Positions 8,920-17,892 of a stretch of DNA of 64,000 nucleotides are shown here, one piece after another (positions within the stretch are counted from its first letter, which is position 1; each line of letters begins with the position of its first letter). Made by a program: the position numbers and the translations under genes. This DNA is from Dyadobacter frigoris (GTDB lineage: Bacteria; Bacteroidota; Bacteroidia; Cytophagales; Spirosomataceae). The stretch covers positions 43,308 to 107,307 of the forward strand of contig NZ_SZVO01000023.1 of assembly GCF_005280585.1 (NCBI RefSeq), read 5' to 3'. The notes below the pieces were generated by a model. It searched no databases. It was given only the letters and a program-made list of their open reading frames with translations, and had not been told where the DNA came from.

Positions 8920-9854
8920 ATTATATTAAAGTCTTTGCACCCGCCACTGTCGCCAATGTTTCCTGTGGATTTGATATTTTCGGTTTTGCTATTGAAGAGC
9001 CGGGTGATGTTGTAGAGATACGCCGTCGTGATGAGCCTGGTGTTGTTATCAAAGATATTTTTGGTGACGGCGGAAGATTGCCACGGAAAGCAGAAAAAAA
9101 CACTGTGACAGGCGTTATGCTCCATTTGCTTAAACATCTTGGTATTAAAGATTTTGGCTGTGAAGTTACTTTGCATAAAAACATGCCTTTGGGAAGTGGT
9201 ATGGGTTCCAGTGCGGCCAGCGCAGTAGCCGGTGTGGTTGCCATGAATGAGTTGCTGGATTGTCCTCTTTCCAGAACCGAACTTTTGCCTTTTGCTATGG
9301 AAGGAGAGCGGATCGCTTCTGGTTCCGCCCATGCAGATAATGTTGGTCCTGCACTTTTGGGCGGCTTTGTAATTATCAGAAGTTATGCACCTCTGGATGT
9401 TTTTTCCATTCCCGTTCCCGGTGATCTTTTCTGTACTTTGGTGCATCCGGATATTGAAATCAATACGAAAGATGCACGATACATTCTCAGAGATGAGGTT
9501 TCATTAAAAAATACGATTTCTCAAATGGGAAATGTAGCCGGATTGGTGGCTGGCTTGATGATGGAAGATTATGACCTGATCGGCCGTTCGATGGTGGATG
9601 TGATTATTGAACCTGTGCGCTCTATTTTAATCCCTGACTTCAATCTTGTAAAACAGGCGGCTTTGGATAACGGAGCATTAGGGTGCAGTATCTCAGGATC
9701 AGGGCCTTCGATGTTTGCATTAAGCCGGGGAGTTGAGAATGCCAGGAAGGTAGGAGAGGTAATGAAGGCAACATTTGCGAATGCCGGAATTGAAGCGACT
9801 TCACATGTTTCCTTAATCAATAAGGGAGGACCTGTGGTTTTGGACAGAAACTGA
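8916..9854 (+). CDS. thrB: Homoserine kinase
   Basis: This 312-residue GHMP-family kinase phosphorylates homoserine to O-phosphohomoserine in threonine synthesis. The N-terminus KVFAPATVANVSCGFDIFGFA is characteristic. The ATP-binding glycine-rich segment PLGSGMGSSAASA lies at about residues 90-102, and the C-terminal GCSISGSGPSMFAL motif is present. The start is GTG at 8916 because the conserved N-terminus begins there and no ATG is available. That GTG overlaps the HEPN stop codon, so thrB translation is probably coupled to the inserted pair. Threonine synthase (thrC), often next in this operon, is not found downstream and must lie elsewhere. Confidence 0.96.
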   Translation: MNYIKVFAPATVANVSCGFDIFGFAIEEPGDVVEIRRRDEPGVVIKDIFGDGGRLPRKAEKNTVTGVMLHLLKHLGIKDFGCEVTLHKNMPLGSGMGSSAASAVAGVVAMNELLDCPLSRTELLPFAMEGERIASGSAHADNVGPALLGGFVIIRSYAPLDVFSIPVPGDLFCTLVHPDIEINTKDARYILRDEVSLKNTISQMGNVAGLVAGLMMEDYDLIGRSMVDVIIEPVRSILIPDFNLVKQAALDNGALGCSISGSGPSMFALSRGVENARKVGEVMKATFANAGIEATSHVSLINKGGPVVLDRN

Positions 9855-9996
9855 TAACCGGAAAATGGATCATACTCTGAACATTACAATTCACTTTTTC
9901 CTTTTCTGATTTTTGTGTTATTCAAAATTAACATTTGACGAACTTTCTACGTAATTTTAAACGTTACATAGTCCAGAGCATTAAAATTAAAAGATC

Positions 9997-10323
9997 ATGG
10001 TTACTGTAAGCGATACTGCGAAGAATAAGATCATAGAATTGCGTAAGGCAGATGGGCACGAAGAGGATTATCAGATTCGTGTAGGTGTTTTAGGCGGGGG
10101 CTGTTCAGGTTTGACGTACAATCTTGAATTCAATTCTGACACAAATCCTACGGATATGGTTTTTGAAGATAAAGGCGTTAAGATCATTGTTGATAAAAAA
10201 AGCATATTATATCTTGCCGGTACTGTTCTGGATTTTTCAGATGGTCTGAATGGAAAAGGTTTTCAGTTTGTTAACCCGAATGCTACACGCACTTGTGGCT
10301 GTGGCGAAAGTTTTGCCGTATAA
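9997..10323 (+). CDS. A-type iron-sulfur cluster carrier (IscA/SufA/ErpA family)
   Basis: This 108-residue HesB-like protein accepts and delivers Fe-S clusters. The three ligand cysteines are present in the family arrangement: Cys36 in LGGGCSGL and Cys100 and Cys102 in the C-terminal TCGCGESF. Length is typical. It stands alone between thrB and a sugar nucleotidyltransferase, 142 bp after thrB. No suf or isc genes are nearby, so the exact member (IscA, SufA or ErpA) cannot be chosen. A terminator follows about 30 bp after the stop. Confidence 0.94.
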   Translation: MVTVSDTAKNKIIELRKADGHEEDYQIRVGVLGGGCSGLTYNLEFNSDTNPTDMVFEDKGVKIIVDKKSILYLAGTVLDFSDGLNGKGFQFVNPNATRTCGCGESFAV

Positions 10324-10352
10324 ATTTTTAGATTTTGTGGATAATAGTAAAG

Positions 10353-10381
10353 GCGTTGTGAGCTATCACGGCGCTTTTTTT
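10353..10381 (+). terminator. Intrinsic terminator after the Fe-S carrier gene
   Basis: A 9-bp stem with two G-U pairs (10353-10361 with 10366-10374) and a 4-nt loop is followed by seven T residues. Confidence 0.7.
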
Positions 10382-10617
10382 ATTTTATATCAACCCAAAA
10401 AAATGATAGAAGTAGTATATTTTCGTTATTTTATTGTTTTTTTGTGGAAGGGAAAGAGGATACCCGGGTATTTCCTGAATTAATTGTGTCAGGAAGACAA
10501 AATTCAAATTTTGTTACTGGAATTTTTGCGTCAATTATGCGTATCAACAAAGAAAAATCGTAGCAGTAAGCCGTCTTTAACTTTCAACTTTCTAACTTTC
10601 AATTTTTAACTAAGTAA
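10382..10617. other. Spacer before the nucleotidyltransferase gene, with short tandem motif
   Basis: No gene is supported in this spacer; a 77-codon plus-strand frame across 10250-10483 is mostly an out-of-phase shadow of the Fe-S carrier gene. Near its end, at about 10577-10606, the heptamer AACTTTC recurs three times at short intervals just before the start codon. The meaning is unknown. Confidence 0.4.
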
Positions 10618-11517
10618 ATGAAACCAACGCTTTTAATTTTGGCTGCCGGCATAGGAAGCCGTTATGGAGGAATAAAACAACTTGACCAGTTTGGTCCCAA
10701 TGGCGAAACCATTATTGATTATTCCTTATATGATGCCATTCGAAGCGGTTTTGGCAAAGTAGTATTTATAGTTCGTAAAGAAATAAAAGACGAGGCGGAA
10801 GCCTTATTTGCTCCAAAATTAAAAGGGAAGATCGATTATGATTTTGCTATTCAGGGTGTGCAATCTTATGTGCCCGAAGATCTGGGAACGGTTGAGCGTG
10901 TAAAACCTTGGGGAACCGGACATGCAACTTTATGCGCGTGGGATCAGACCGATACTCCATTTGCTGTAATTAATGCAGATGATTTTTACGGTTTCGGCGC
11001 TTTTGAAACCATGGCGGAGTTCCTGAGGACTGATACAAATGATAACCAACATGCGATGATTGGTTATGAATTGAAAAGAACGCTTTCTGAAAACGGGACA
11101 GTTTCAAGAGGAGTTTGTATAGAAAGAGAGGATCACAATTTGTCATCCGTGGTTGAACGTACCAAGATATTTGAAGAAGACGGCAAAATTTATTTCGAAG
11201 AAGAAGATGTTAAAACGGAGCTGGCTCCGGAAACGCCTGTTTCGATGAATTTCTGGGGATTCAAACCTTCGATGTTTCCCATAACCAAGGAATTGTTTGA
11301 AGAATATGCCCGTGTGAATTTACATACACCCAAAGCTGAATTTTATATTCCTACGGTAATGAGTTATATCATTAAAAACGGTTTGGGTGATTGCCGCGTT
11401 TTCCGCAGTGCTTCCGATTGGTTTGGGGTAACTTATCCGGAAGATAAACCAACGGTTCAGGCTTCTTTATCGGCTTTGCATGAAGCTGGGGAGTATCCTG
11501 GGAAACTTTGGGAATAA
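10618..11517 (+). CDS. Sugar-phosphate nucleotidyltransferase family protein
   Basis: This 299-residue GT-A fold nucleotidyltransferase begins with LLILAAGIGSRYGGIKQ, the nucleotide-binding signature of NDP-sugar pyrophosphorylases. AVINADDFYG provides the metal-binding Asp region. It probably makes an NDP-sugar from a sugar 1-phosphate and NTP, but sequence features here do not fix the sugar or the base. Within Bacteroidota this family is usually annotated simply as nucleotidyltransferase. It is a monocistronic gene bounded by a spacer upstream and a strong terminator shared with the converging hydrolase gene. Confidence 0.85.
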   Translation: MKPTLLILAAGIGSRYGGIKQLDQFGPNGETIIDYSLYDAIRSGFGKVVFIVRKEIKDEAEALFAPKLKGKIDYDFAIQGVQSYVPEDLGTVERVKPWGTGHATLCAWDQTDTPFAVINADDFYGFGAFETMAEFLRTDTNDNQHAMIGYELKRTLSENGTVSRGVCIEREDHNLSSVVERTKIFEEDGKIYFEEEDVKTELAPETPVSMNFWGFKPSMFPITKELFEEYARVNLHTPKAEFYIPTVMSYIIKNGLGDCRVFRSASDWFGVTYPEDKPTVQASLSALHEAGEYPGKLWE

Positions 11518-11552
11518 CAGTGTGAAATAAGCCAGTTTTGAAGAATTTAATT

Positions 11553-11604
11553 TATAAAAACAAAAGAGGCCAACTTTTAAAAGTTGGCCTCTTTTGTTTT
11601 TATA
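11553..11604. terminator. Perfect bidirectional terminator
   Basis: The two halves (11553-11578 and 11579-11604) are exact reverse complements, giving a 26-bp palindrome with T runs at both outer ends. It lies between convergent genes and would stop transcription from both. Confidence 0.9.
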
Positions 11605-11626
11605 ATAATGTTTGAGTTTTTTAACC

Positions 11627-12304
11627 TTATTTCTTCAACAGCGCTTCCATCATTTTATCCGCCAGAAATTTATTTCCGGTTTCATTCAAATGAACGCGGT
11701 CGCTTGTTAAAATATCCTTTTCTTTATTTTCAGGATTGTTCTGCGCCAAATAATCCTGGAAATATTTCCGAAGATCACATAGCTGAAGACTGTTTCTGGA
11801 TGCGATGTCGCGGATTATTTTTGAATACTGATTTAAATCTCCATCCTGCATATTTGAATTGTCATTTTTCTCGCCGATCACAGTAGGCGTACAAAGAATA
11901 ATACGGATATTCTGGGCTTTCAGTTTTTTTATGATCGCTTCATAAAACTTCACATATTTATCAGGATCAGTTCCTGTGCCTGACGAGCTTTTGTGCCAAA
12001 CGTCATTGATTCCGATATAAACAAAAACAACATCCGGTTTTTTTGACAAAACATCATCTTCAATCCGTAGATAAAGATCATATATTTTATTGCCGCCAAT
12101 GCCAGCGCCCATCAATTCAAACTGATTACTTTGATTGTTGGTTTTAAGCGTTTCGGTCATCATTGTAATATAACCTTTTGGGCCAACTCCCGCTTGCGTG
12201 ATGGAATCACCAAAGAATATTACACGTAATGGTTTATCCTGCTGCATTGCTAAAAGAGGGAATGCGACAAGAGCAATTTGTAAAAATCGGAATAGAATTC
12301 GCAT
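11627..12304 (-). CDS. Secreted SGNH/GDSL-family hydrolase
   Basis: This 225-residue esterase/lipase-type hydrolase has a hydrophobic signal peptide (about residues 1-20). The SGNH blocks are complete: GDS with Ser34 (FFGDSITQAG), Gly69-70 in the GIGGNKI block, Asn100 in the GIND block, and Asp202-His205 in DRVHLN. The expected location is the periplasm or outside the cell, with an O-acyl ester, often a deacetylated carbohydrate, as substrate. The gene converges with the nucleotidyltransferase gene and lies upstream of modC on the same strand but 58 bp away, so a link to molybdate transport is unlikely. Confidence 0.88.
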   Translation of the reverse strand: MRILFRFLQIALVAFPLLAMQQDKPLRVIFFGDSITQAGVGPKGYITMMTETLKTNNQSNQFELMGAGIGGNKIYDLYLRIEDDVLSKKPDVVFVYIGINDVWHKSSSGTGTDPDKYVKFYEAIIKKLKAQNIRIILCTPTVIGEKNDNSNMQDGDLNQYSKIIRDIASRNSLQLCDLRKYFQDYLAQNNPENKEKDILTSDRVHLNETGNKFLADKMMEALLKK

Positions 12305-12362
12305 GAGATTAAATGATTAGTTTTTTGAAGGAAAAGACAAGCAGATACTAAAATTACCCTAA

Positions 12363-13253
12363 TTAATTGATGAGTTCAATGTGAGGAATTTCCATAGAAT
12401 AACGTAAAATAAAAGATTGTCCCGGCGACATTTTTGATAACCAGTAAAGCGGTAATCGAATTTTTCTAACGGATTGTTGTATCAGCGCGCTGATAATCAG
12501 ATGATCGCTATGTTCGGTACAGCTGAGCACTTCGCCATATATCGTGAGTTCTTCATTGTTATTATTTTCGGGAATATAAACTTCTGACGGCGAGCCCTGT
12601 TTTATGATTTTTCCGTTTTCCAGAACAAATACCTGATTGGCCATCCGGAATATTTCTCCAAGATCGTGTGAAACAATCAGCATAGTAAAACCCTGCTGTT
12701 TTTGCAGTTTTAACAAATATTCTTGCAATCGAAGACGCATAGTATGGTCCAGAGAAGAAAGAGGTTCGTCAAGTAACAGCAAATCAGGCTGACGAACGAG
12801 CGCTCTTGCCAATGCTACACGCTGCTGCTGTCCGCCGGAAAGCTGATGTGGCTTTCTCTCTGAGAGTTTTGTAAGTTCAACGGAAGCCAAAAGTTCTGTG
12901 ACAATTTCCGGATCGTCTCCTTTTTTTAACGCGAAAAATAAATTTTCTTTAACAGTTAAGTGAGGGAAAAGTGCATAATCCTGGAAAACGAAACCAATGT
13001 TACGAAGCTGCGGGGACTGAAAAGTTTTGTTAGTTGTATCAAGCCAAATGTCATTTCCAAATTTAATATGTCCGAAATCAGGCGTGACCAATCCTGCAAT
13101 TTGTCTGAGCAAGGTTGTTTTTCCTGCTCCCGAAGGGCCGGTTATGGCCATGATACTTCCTTTTTCTGCCCGAAGCGAAATCTCCATCGGAAGAATTCCA
13201 TGAGCTGTTTGCAATGAATGCCGGATGGAAATATCAAGAAGTTTATCTGACAC
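12363..13253 (-). CDS. modC: Molybdate ABC transporter ATP-binding protein
   Basis: This 296-residue ATPase energises molybdate import. It has Walker A GPSGAGKT (39-46), the ABC signature LSGGQ (138-142), Walker B LLLLDE (158-163) and the H-loop His196 (IVSHD). The C-terminal part after about residue 225 would form a MOP/TOBE-like oxyanion-sensing domain. The gene start overlaps the end of modB by 11 nt, consistent with a modABC operon read leftward. ModC is the last gene of the set. No modE regulator and no molybdopterin genes are seen nearby. Confidence 0.92.
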   Translation of the reverse strand: MSDKLLDISIRHSLQTAHGILPMEISLRAEKGSIMAITGPSGAGKTTLLRQIAGLVTPDFGHIKFGNDIWLDTTNKTFQSPQLRNIGFVFQDYALFPHLTVKENLFFALKKGDDPEIVTELLASVELTKLSERKPHQLSGGQQQRVALARALVRQPDLLLLDEPLSSLDHTMRLRLQEYLLKLQKQQGFTMLIVSHDLGEIFRMANQVFVLENGKIIKQGSPSEVYIPENNNNEELTIYGEVLSCTEHSDHLIISALIQQSVRKIRLPLYWLSKMSPGQSFILRYSMEIPHIELIN

Positions 13254-13908
13254 GCAGGAATCGGTTATTTACGGAGTATACGAGTAGTAAAATAACAAAA
13301 GTTATAGCAAAAAGTACCAGCGCATATTGATTTGCAACGTCGTAGTTTAAAGCTTCCACTTCATTATAAATGGCTACGGATGCAACTTTGGTTACGCCGG
13401 GAATATTTCCTCCTATCATCAAAACAACCCCAAATTCCCCGATTGTATGTGCAAACGTGAGTACTAAAGAAGTTAATATTGCTGATTTGCAGTTTGGTAA
13501 TAATATTCTATAAAATGTTTCCCACTTCCCTTTCCCCAAAGTGAAAGAAGCTTCTCTTAATGAATCGGGAAGGGATTGCAATCCTGCACGTAAAGGATAA
13601 ACCATAAAAGGTAAACTGTAAATGACCGAACCGATGACAAGGCCGGGAAATGAAAAAACCAGTCTGAGCCCAAATATATTTTCGACCCATGCGCCAAACC
13701 AGTGAGATGGACTGAAAGCCAGTAAAAAATAAAAGCCCAGAACGGACGGTGGCAGCACAAGCGGCATTCCAATAATGGCCTCCATGATTCCCTTTCCCTT
13801 AAATTTTGTAAAAGCGAGCCAGTAAGCCAAAGGAAGAGCCAATACAAACAGGATGCATGAGGTAATTGTTGCGAGCCTGAATGTTAGCCAAAGTGGTTGC
13901 CAGTCCAT
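13243..13908 (-). CDS. modB: Molybdate ABC transporter permease
   Basis: This 221-residue inner-membrane permease has about five transmembrane helices and the cytoplasmic EAA loop (DSLREASFTLGKGKWETFYRILLPN region) that docks to ModC. I place the start at 13906-13908, where MDWQPLWLTFRLA begins the first membrane segment. The frame stays open to 14124, but that 72-residue extension is polar, low-complexity and overlaps modA, so it is not coding. It follows modA after 64 bp and overlaps modC by 11 nt. Confidence 0.92.
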   Translation of the reverse strand: MDWQPLWLTFRLATITSCILFVLALPLAYWLAFTKFKGKGIMEAIIGMPLVLPPSVLGFYFLLAFSPSHWFGAWVENIFGLRLVFSFPGLVIGSVIYSLPFMVYPLRAGLQSLPDSLREASFTLGKGKWETFYRILLPNCKSAILTSLVLTFAHTIGEFGVVLMIGGNIPGVTKVASVAIYNEVEALNYDVANQYALVLFAITFVILLLVYSVNNRFLRVR

Positions 13909-13972
13909 TTTTAATTTTGAATGAGTGAATGATAGAATGAGTGAATGGTGGCTCGTATCCTGTTTGGTTGAT

Positions 13973-14725
13973 TTATTTGTAACCGTATTTTTTGAAAATT
14001 GCTTTGGCTTTTTGGGAAAATAAAAAATTGTAAAATTTTTGACTTGTTTCTTTTTTTGGAGAATTTTCGCTGTGGCGGAGTAATAATACGGCCTGAGCAA
14101 TTGGTTTGTATGATGTTGAATCAATGATTGTGTAATGGCCTTTTCCTTTCATTTCGGGTGCTAATATGACAGATAATGCTGTAAAGCCAGCTTCGACAGA
14201 TCCAGTTGTAATATATTGTGCCGCTTGCGCTATGCTTTCTCCATAAACGATTTTGCTTTTTAAAGGCTCCAATAAATTTTCTTTTTGTAATGCCTGTTCC
14301 GCCGCTTCGCCGTATGGCGCCATTTTAGGATTTGGGACGGCAATTTTTTTTACTTTATCGGTATTTAAAACTTTGATATTTAATTCATTTTCAGGAATTG
14401 ATAGCGACCATAATGCCAGAGTACCGTATGCGTAAATTTTCGGTTTTTCGTCTGAATCGCCTTTTTTGAAAATTTCTTCGGGATATTTGGTATCGGCAGA
14501 CACAAATACATCAAATGGTGCTCCTTCACGAATTTGAGCGGTCAGTTTTCCAGAAGAGCTGACGACAATTTCAATTTTTTTTCCTGATTCTTTTTCAAAT
14601 TCTGTTTTCAATTCCTTCATCACATATTGTACATTGGCTGCTGTGGCCACAATAATTGTTTCGGATGGTTTGGAACAACCACTCAGAAAAATCAAGATCG
14701 GAAAGAAAATACGTTTTACGTTCAT
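13973..14725 (-). CDS. modA: Molybdate-binding lipoprotein of the ABC transporter
   Basis: This 250-residue type II periplasmic binding protein has a lipoprotein signal with lipobox LSGC (Cys17). The mature N-terminus TIIVATAANVQYVMKEL and later ESIAQAAQYITTGSVEAGF match ModA proteins. It would bind molybdate or tungstate and hand it to ModB. It is the first gene of the modABC operon. Immediately upstream lies an inverted-repeat element rather than an obvious regulator site. Confidence 0.92.
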   Translation of the reverse strand: MNVKRIFFPILIFLSGCSKPSETIIVATAANVQYVMKELKTEFEKESGKKIEIVVSSSGKLTAQIREGAPFDVFVSADTKYPEEIFKKGDSDEKPKIYAYGTLALWSLSIPENELNIKVLNTDKVKKIAVPNPKMAPYGEAAEQALQKENLLEPLKSKIVYGESIAQAAQYITTGSVEAGFTALSVILAPEMKGKGHYTIIDSTSYKPIAQAVLLLRHSENSPKKETSQKFYNFLFSQKAKAIFKKYGYK

Positions 14726-15121
14726 TTTGCTAAATTAATGCATTACGGCGGATTGATACAAAAAATGTTTAGAACCAATTTAGCCCTGAAAGGGCGTAAT
14801 ATTTCAACATGGGGCATCGCCCTGTGGCTCCGGGAATTCCTCTATGGCTCCGGAATCCCACGATTCTGGATATGCGGAATTCCTGGATTCCACCATTCCG
14901 GATGTGCGTGATTCGGGGAATTCCGGAATTCGACAAATTCATTACATGGTCGCATTGATCGATAGGGCGTTGCCCTATCCTAAAATATGACGCCCTTTCA
15001 GGGCTTTGTGGAGGAAACTTTGTGTCCATTGCGTAAACCATTGCGCCTATTGCGGTTAAAGTCGTAAATTGCGTCCCATTTTGACCGGCTTAGCCGGAAA
15101 TAATAATTAATGCGTTAAACA
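14726..15121. other. Intergenic region between modA and the aminotransferase gene
   Basis: This 396-bp gap holds the inverted-repeat element at 14782-15005 and a short stretch before the aminotransferase start. No gene is supported; the 90-codon minus-strand frame at 14769-15041 is created by the repeat. Confidence 0.7.
14782..15005. repeat. Inverted-repeat element with 42-bp arms
   Basis: The left arm (14782-14823) and right arm (14964-15005) are reverse complements with 6 mismatches in 42. The outer 16 bp (AGCCCTGAAAGGGCGT) match exactly, and each arm is itself partly palindromic (AGGGCG...GCCCT). The 140-bp interior is a run of imperfect repeats of GGAATTCC/GGATTCC-like words. There is no transposase or clear target duplication. 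It looks like a folded, non-coding interspersed repeat of the kind scattered in Cytophagales genomes. Confidence 0.75.
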
Positions 15122-16279
15122 ATGATAATAGAAACTGCCCAGCGCACCCGGCAAACGTCCGAGTATTACTTTTCAGTAAAGCTGGCCGAAGTAAGAAAAC
15201 TGGTAGCCGAAGGACATGACGTGATCAATCTTGGGATTGGAAATCCGGACATGATGCCTTCTGAGCAAACACTTACAACACTTTCAGAGGCGGCTTTAAA
15301 GCCTCAGGCACATGGTTATCAACCGTATGTAGGAACAGTGGCTTTTCGGAATGCGATTGCAGAATATTATCAAAGGACCTATGGTGTTACATTAAATCCA
15401 GCTTCGGAAATTTTGCCGTTAATTGGCTCAAAAGAAGGAATAACACATATTTCGTTAACTTTTCTTGATCCCGACGATGAAGTCCTGGTACCGGAATTAG
15501 GCTACCCGGCTTACCGTGCTGTGAGCCAGATGGTAGGAGCGAAGGTGAAAGAATATCCTTTGCGTGAAGAGCATGGATGGCAGCCTGACTGGGAAATTAT
15601 GGAAAGTCTGGTTTCGCCGCGTACAAAATTAATGTGGCTGAACTATCCGCACATGCCCACAGGAGCACCTGCAACAAAGGAATTATTTGAAGCCGCGGTA
15701 GCTTTTGCCAAAAAACATAAAATCCTGCTTTGTCACGACAATCCTTACAGTCTGGTTTTGAATAAAAAAGAACCGATCAGTTTGTTGTCTATCGAAGGTG
15801 CAAAAGATGTTGCCATAGAACTTAATTCGATGAGCAAATCGCATAATATGGCGGGTTGGCGTTTGGGATGGCTTGCGGGTGCAAAACCTTACATTGATGC
15901 AGTTTTGACGATTAAAAGTAATGTAGATTCCGGAATGTTCTGGGCTTTACAGGAGGCGGCGGTAGCCGCGCTTGGAAATCCTCAGGAATGGCATGATCAA
16001 AGAAATGCTGTTTATCAGGGTCGCTTGGAAGCTTCCGAGGCATTTTTAAATGCCGTTGGCTGTACCTGGGATAAAAAACAGGAAGGCATGTTTTTATGGG
16101 GAAAGTTGCCAGAATCTGTTGAATCGGCGGAAAAACTGGTTAATAATCTTCTTACAGAAAAACACGTATTCATAGCACCCGGATTTATTTTCGGACCCAA
16201 AGGACAACGTTATATCAGGCTTTCTCTTTGTATGCCAAAAGAGAGAATCTGGGAAGCAGTTGAGCGGCTTAAAAATTAA
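15122..16279 (+). CDS. PLP-dependent class I/II aminotransferase, probably aromatic amino acid
   Basis: This 385-residue fold-type I aminotransferase has the PLP lysine in NSMSKSHNMAGWRLGW (Lys239), with conserved elements INLGIGNPD and AGWRLG. The family includes aspartate/aromatic and LL-diaminopimelate aminotransferases. The next gene, 61 bp downstream and on the same strand, encodes prephenate dehydrogenase. The context therefore favours transamination of 4-hydroxyphenylpyruvate or phenylpyruvate in tyrosine and phenylalanine synthesis. The substrate is inferred from that neighbourhood only. A short hairpin (16306-16312 with 16319-16325) sits between the two genes. Confidence 0.85.
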   Translation: MIIETAQRTRQTSEYYFSVKLAEVRKLVAEGHDVINLGIGNPDMMPSEQTLTTLSEAALKPQAHGYQPYVGTVAFRNAIAEYYQRTYGVTLNPASEILPLIGSKEGITHISLTFLDPDDEVLVPELGYPAYRAVSQMVGAKVKEYPLREEHGWQPDWEIMESLVSPRTKLMWLNYPHMPTGAPATKELFEAAVAFAKKHKILLCHDNPYSLVLNKKEPISLLSIEGAKDVAIELNSMSKSHNMAGWRLGWLAGAKPYIDAVLTIKSNVDSGMFWALQEAAVAALGNPQEWHDQRNAVYQGRLEASEAFLNAVGCTWDKKQEGMFLWGKLPESVESAEKLVNNLLTEKHVFIAPGFIFGPKGQRYIRLSLCMPKERIWEAVERLKN

Positions 16280-16340
16280 TTTTCTTAACATAAAATCTTA
16301 TTTTGGGTTAGAAGAAATTCTAACCTGAATATTTCAATAT

Positions 16341-17198
16341 ATGATAATCAGTATTATAGGAGTTGGCCTTCTTGGCGGCTCATTTGCATTGGCGCTTCGG
16401 GAAAAATACCCGCATATAAAATTTGTTGGCGTAGACCATTCTTTGGTCAATCAAAAAATCGCACTTGCCAAAGGAATTGTTGATGAAATCATGACTTTGG
16501 AAGATGCTTTGCAGGTTTCAGAATTAAATGTTCTGGCTACGCCTGTTGATGCTATTGTTGCCTTACTACCAAAATTACTGGATCAGCTTCCCGAAGGCCG
16601 GACGATTATGGATTTGGGGTCTACTAAAGAAATGATTTGTAAAATAGCAGATCAGCATCCAAAACGTGCCCAATTTGTTGCGGTTCATCCAATGGCCGGA
16701 ACGGAAAATTCAGGTCCGGGCGCCGCTTTCAAAGAATTGCTGCCAGGGAAGAATGTTATCATCTGCGACAAAGAAAAAAGCGATCCGGATTCTCTTACAC
16801 TGGTAGATACTTTCCTGCGTGATGTTGGGATGAAAATCCATTACATGACCCCCGTGGAGCACGACTTGCATTTGGCCTATGTTTCGCATTTAAGCCATAT
16901 AAGTTCTTTCGCTTTGGGATTGACCGTTTTGGAAAAAGAACGTGACGAAAAGGCTATTTTCGATATGGCCAGTACCGGTTTTTCTTCAACCGTGCGTCTG
17001 GCCAAAAGTTCACCGCAAATGTGGGCGCCGATTTTTGACCAGAATAAAACCAATGTTTCAAAAGCACTTGGCGACTATATCGAATTTTTGAAAAAATTCA
17101 AGGAAGCCATTGATAGCAAGGACTTAACAACAAGCCTTGATTTTATGTCCAAAGCAAATGATATTGGCAGGATTTTGAGCGGGATTGAGAAAAAGTAA
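16341..17198 (+). CDS. tyrA: Prephenate dehydrogenase
   Basis: This 285-residue enzyme oxidatively decarboxylates prephenate to 4-hydroxyphenylpyruvate, the tyrosine branch of aromatic synthesis. It opens with the dinucleotide-binding motif IIGVGLLGGSFA (Gly7, Gly9, Gly12). It contains the substrate-binding VAVHPMAGTENSG segment and HDLHLAYVSHLSH, typical of TyrA. There is no fused chorismate mutase or ACT domain, and length is normal for the monofunctional enzyme. It is co-oriented with the aminotransferase gene upstream; pheA and DAHP synthase genes are not in the window. Confidence 0.94.
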   Translation: MIISIIGVGLLGGSFALALREKYPHIKFVGVDHSLVNQKIALAKGIVDEIMTLEDALQVSELNVLATPVDAIVALLPKLLDQLPEGRTIMDLGSTKEMICKIADQHPKRAQFVAVHPMAGTENSGPGAAFKELLPGKNVIICDKEKSDPDSLTLVDTFLRDVGMKIHYMTPVEHDLHLAYVSHLSHISSFALGLTVLEKERDEKAIFDMASTGFSSTVRLAKSSPQMWAPIFDQNKTNVSKALGDYIEFLKKFKEAIDSKDLTTSLDFMSKANDIGRILSGIEKK

Positions 17199-17252
17199 AC
17201 GATCTGATGCCTGAAATTTGTTATATTTCGTAATCACTAGCAATGAAATCGC

Positions 17253-17822
17253 ATGGAACTACCGTTAATCATACGTCCTGTCGCCGGTATCACCGAAGAC
17301 ATGTTCTTTGATCTCTGTCAGGCTAATTCCCAGCTTTTGATGGAGCGTGACAAAGACGGTAATATAATAGTTATGGTACCAACAGGATCGGATACTGGAA
17401 ATTATAATTTTGAATTTGGATTAGAACTTGGTATTTGGAATAGAGGGAGCAAGGCAGGTTATGTTTTCGATTCTTCATCCGGGTTCACGCTGCCAAATGG
17501 AGCTGTTAGATCCCCCGACCTTTCCTGGATTTCTAAAAGTAGATGGGAATCTCTGCCAGAGGCACAACGAAAAAAGTTCGCACCAATTTGTCCGGATTTT
17601 GTGTTGGAAGTGCGATCACTAAGTGACGACCTTTCTGATCTTCAAAGTAAAATGAAGGAATACCATGCGAACGGTTGTAGTTTGGGTTGGCTAATTGATC
17701 GTATTGGCAAAAAAGCCTACATCTATCGAAAAGATGGTTCTGTTGAAATTAAAAAAGATATTCCGGTTCAATTAAGCGGAGAAGATTTACTTCCTGGCTT
17801 AATTGTAGAAACAAATTTTTAA
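17253..17822 (+). CDS. Uma2 family (DUF820) restriction-endonuclease-like protein
   Basis: This 189-residue protein has the PD-(D/E)XK-like core of the Uma2 family: a SPDLSW strand, then PDFVLEVRS with the conserved Glu, and a late LIDRIGKKAYIY strand. Uma2 proteins are abundant in cyanobacteria and some Bacteroidota, and their function is unknown. It lies 54 bp after tyrA on the same strand and ends before a strong terminator. A divergent second Uma2 protein is encoded at 37995-38585. Confidence 0.85.
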   Translation: MELPLIIRPVAGITEDMFFDLCQANSQLLMERDKDGNIIVMVPTGSDTGNYNFEFGLELGIWNRGSKAGYVFDSSSGFTLPNGAVRSPDLSWISKSRWESLPEAQRKKFAPICPDFVLEVRSLSDDLSDLQSKMKEYHANGCSLGWLIDRIGKKAYIYRKDGSVEIKKDIPVQLSGEDLLPGLIVETNF

Positions 17823-17836
17823 GATCTGAATTATAA

Positions 17837-17874
17837 AAAACGTCCGGTGGATCATTTCCGCCGGACGTTTTCTT
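17837..17874. terminator. Intrinsic terminator between convergent genes
   Basis: A 14-bp stem with one G-U pair (17837-17850 with 17858-17871), a 7-nt loop, and A and T runs on the two sides. It serves the Uma2 gene and possibly the converging yfhO-like gene. Confidence 0.8.
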
Positions 17875-17892
17875 TTAGGATTCATTCGTTCT

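Noticed and set aside
8808..9446. Long minus-strand open frame opposite the HEPN gene and thrB
   Set aside because: It lies fully opposite two well-supported genes, its protein has no recognisable motif or domain, and it has no promoter or neighbour of its own.
13909..14124. 72-residue N-terminal extension of modB
   Set aside because: It overlaps modA, is polar and low-complexity, and the true membrane start MDWQPLW follows at 13908.
14769..15041. 90-codon minus-strand frame
   Set aside because: It is built from the inverted-repeat element, with repetitive sequence and no protein features.
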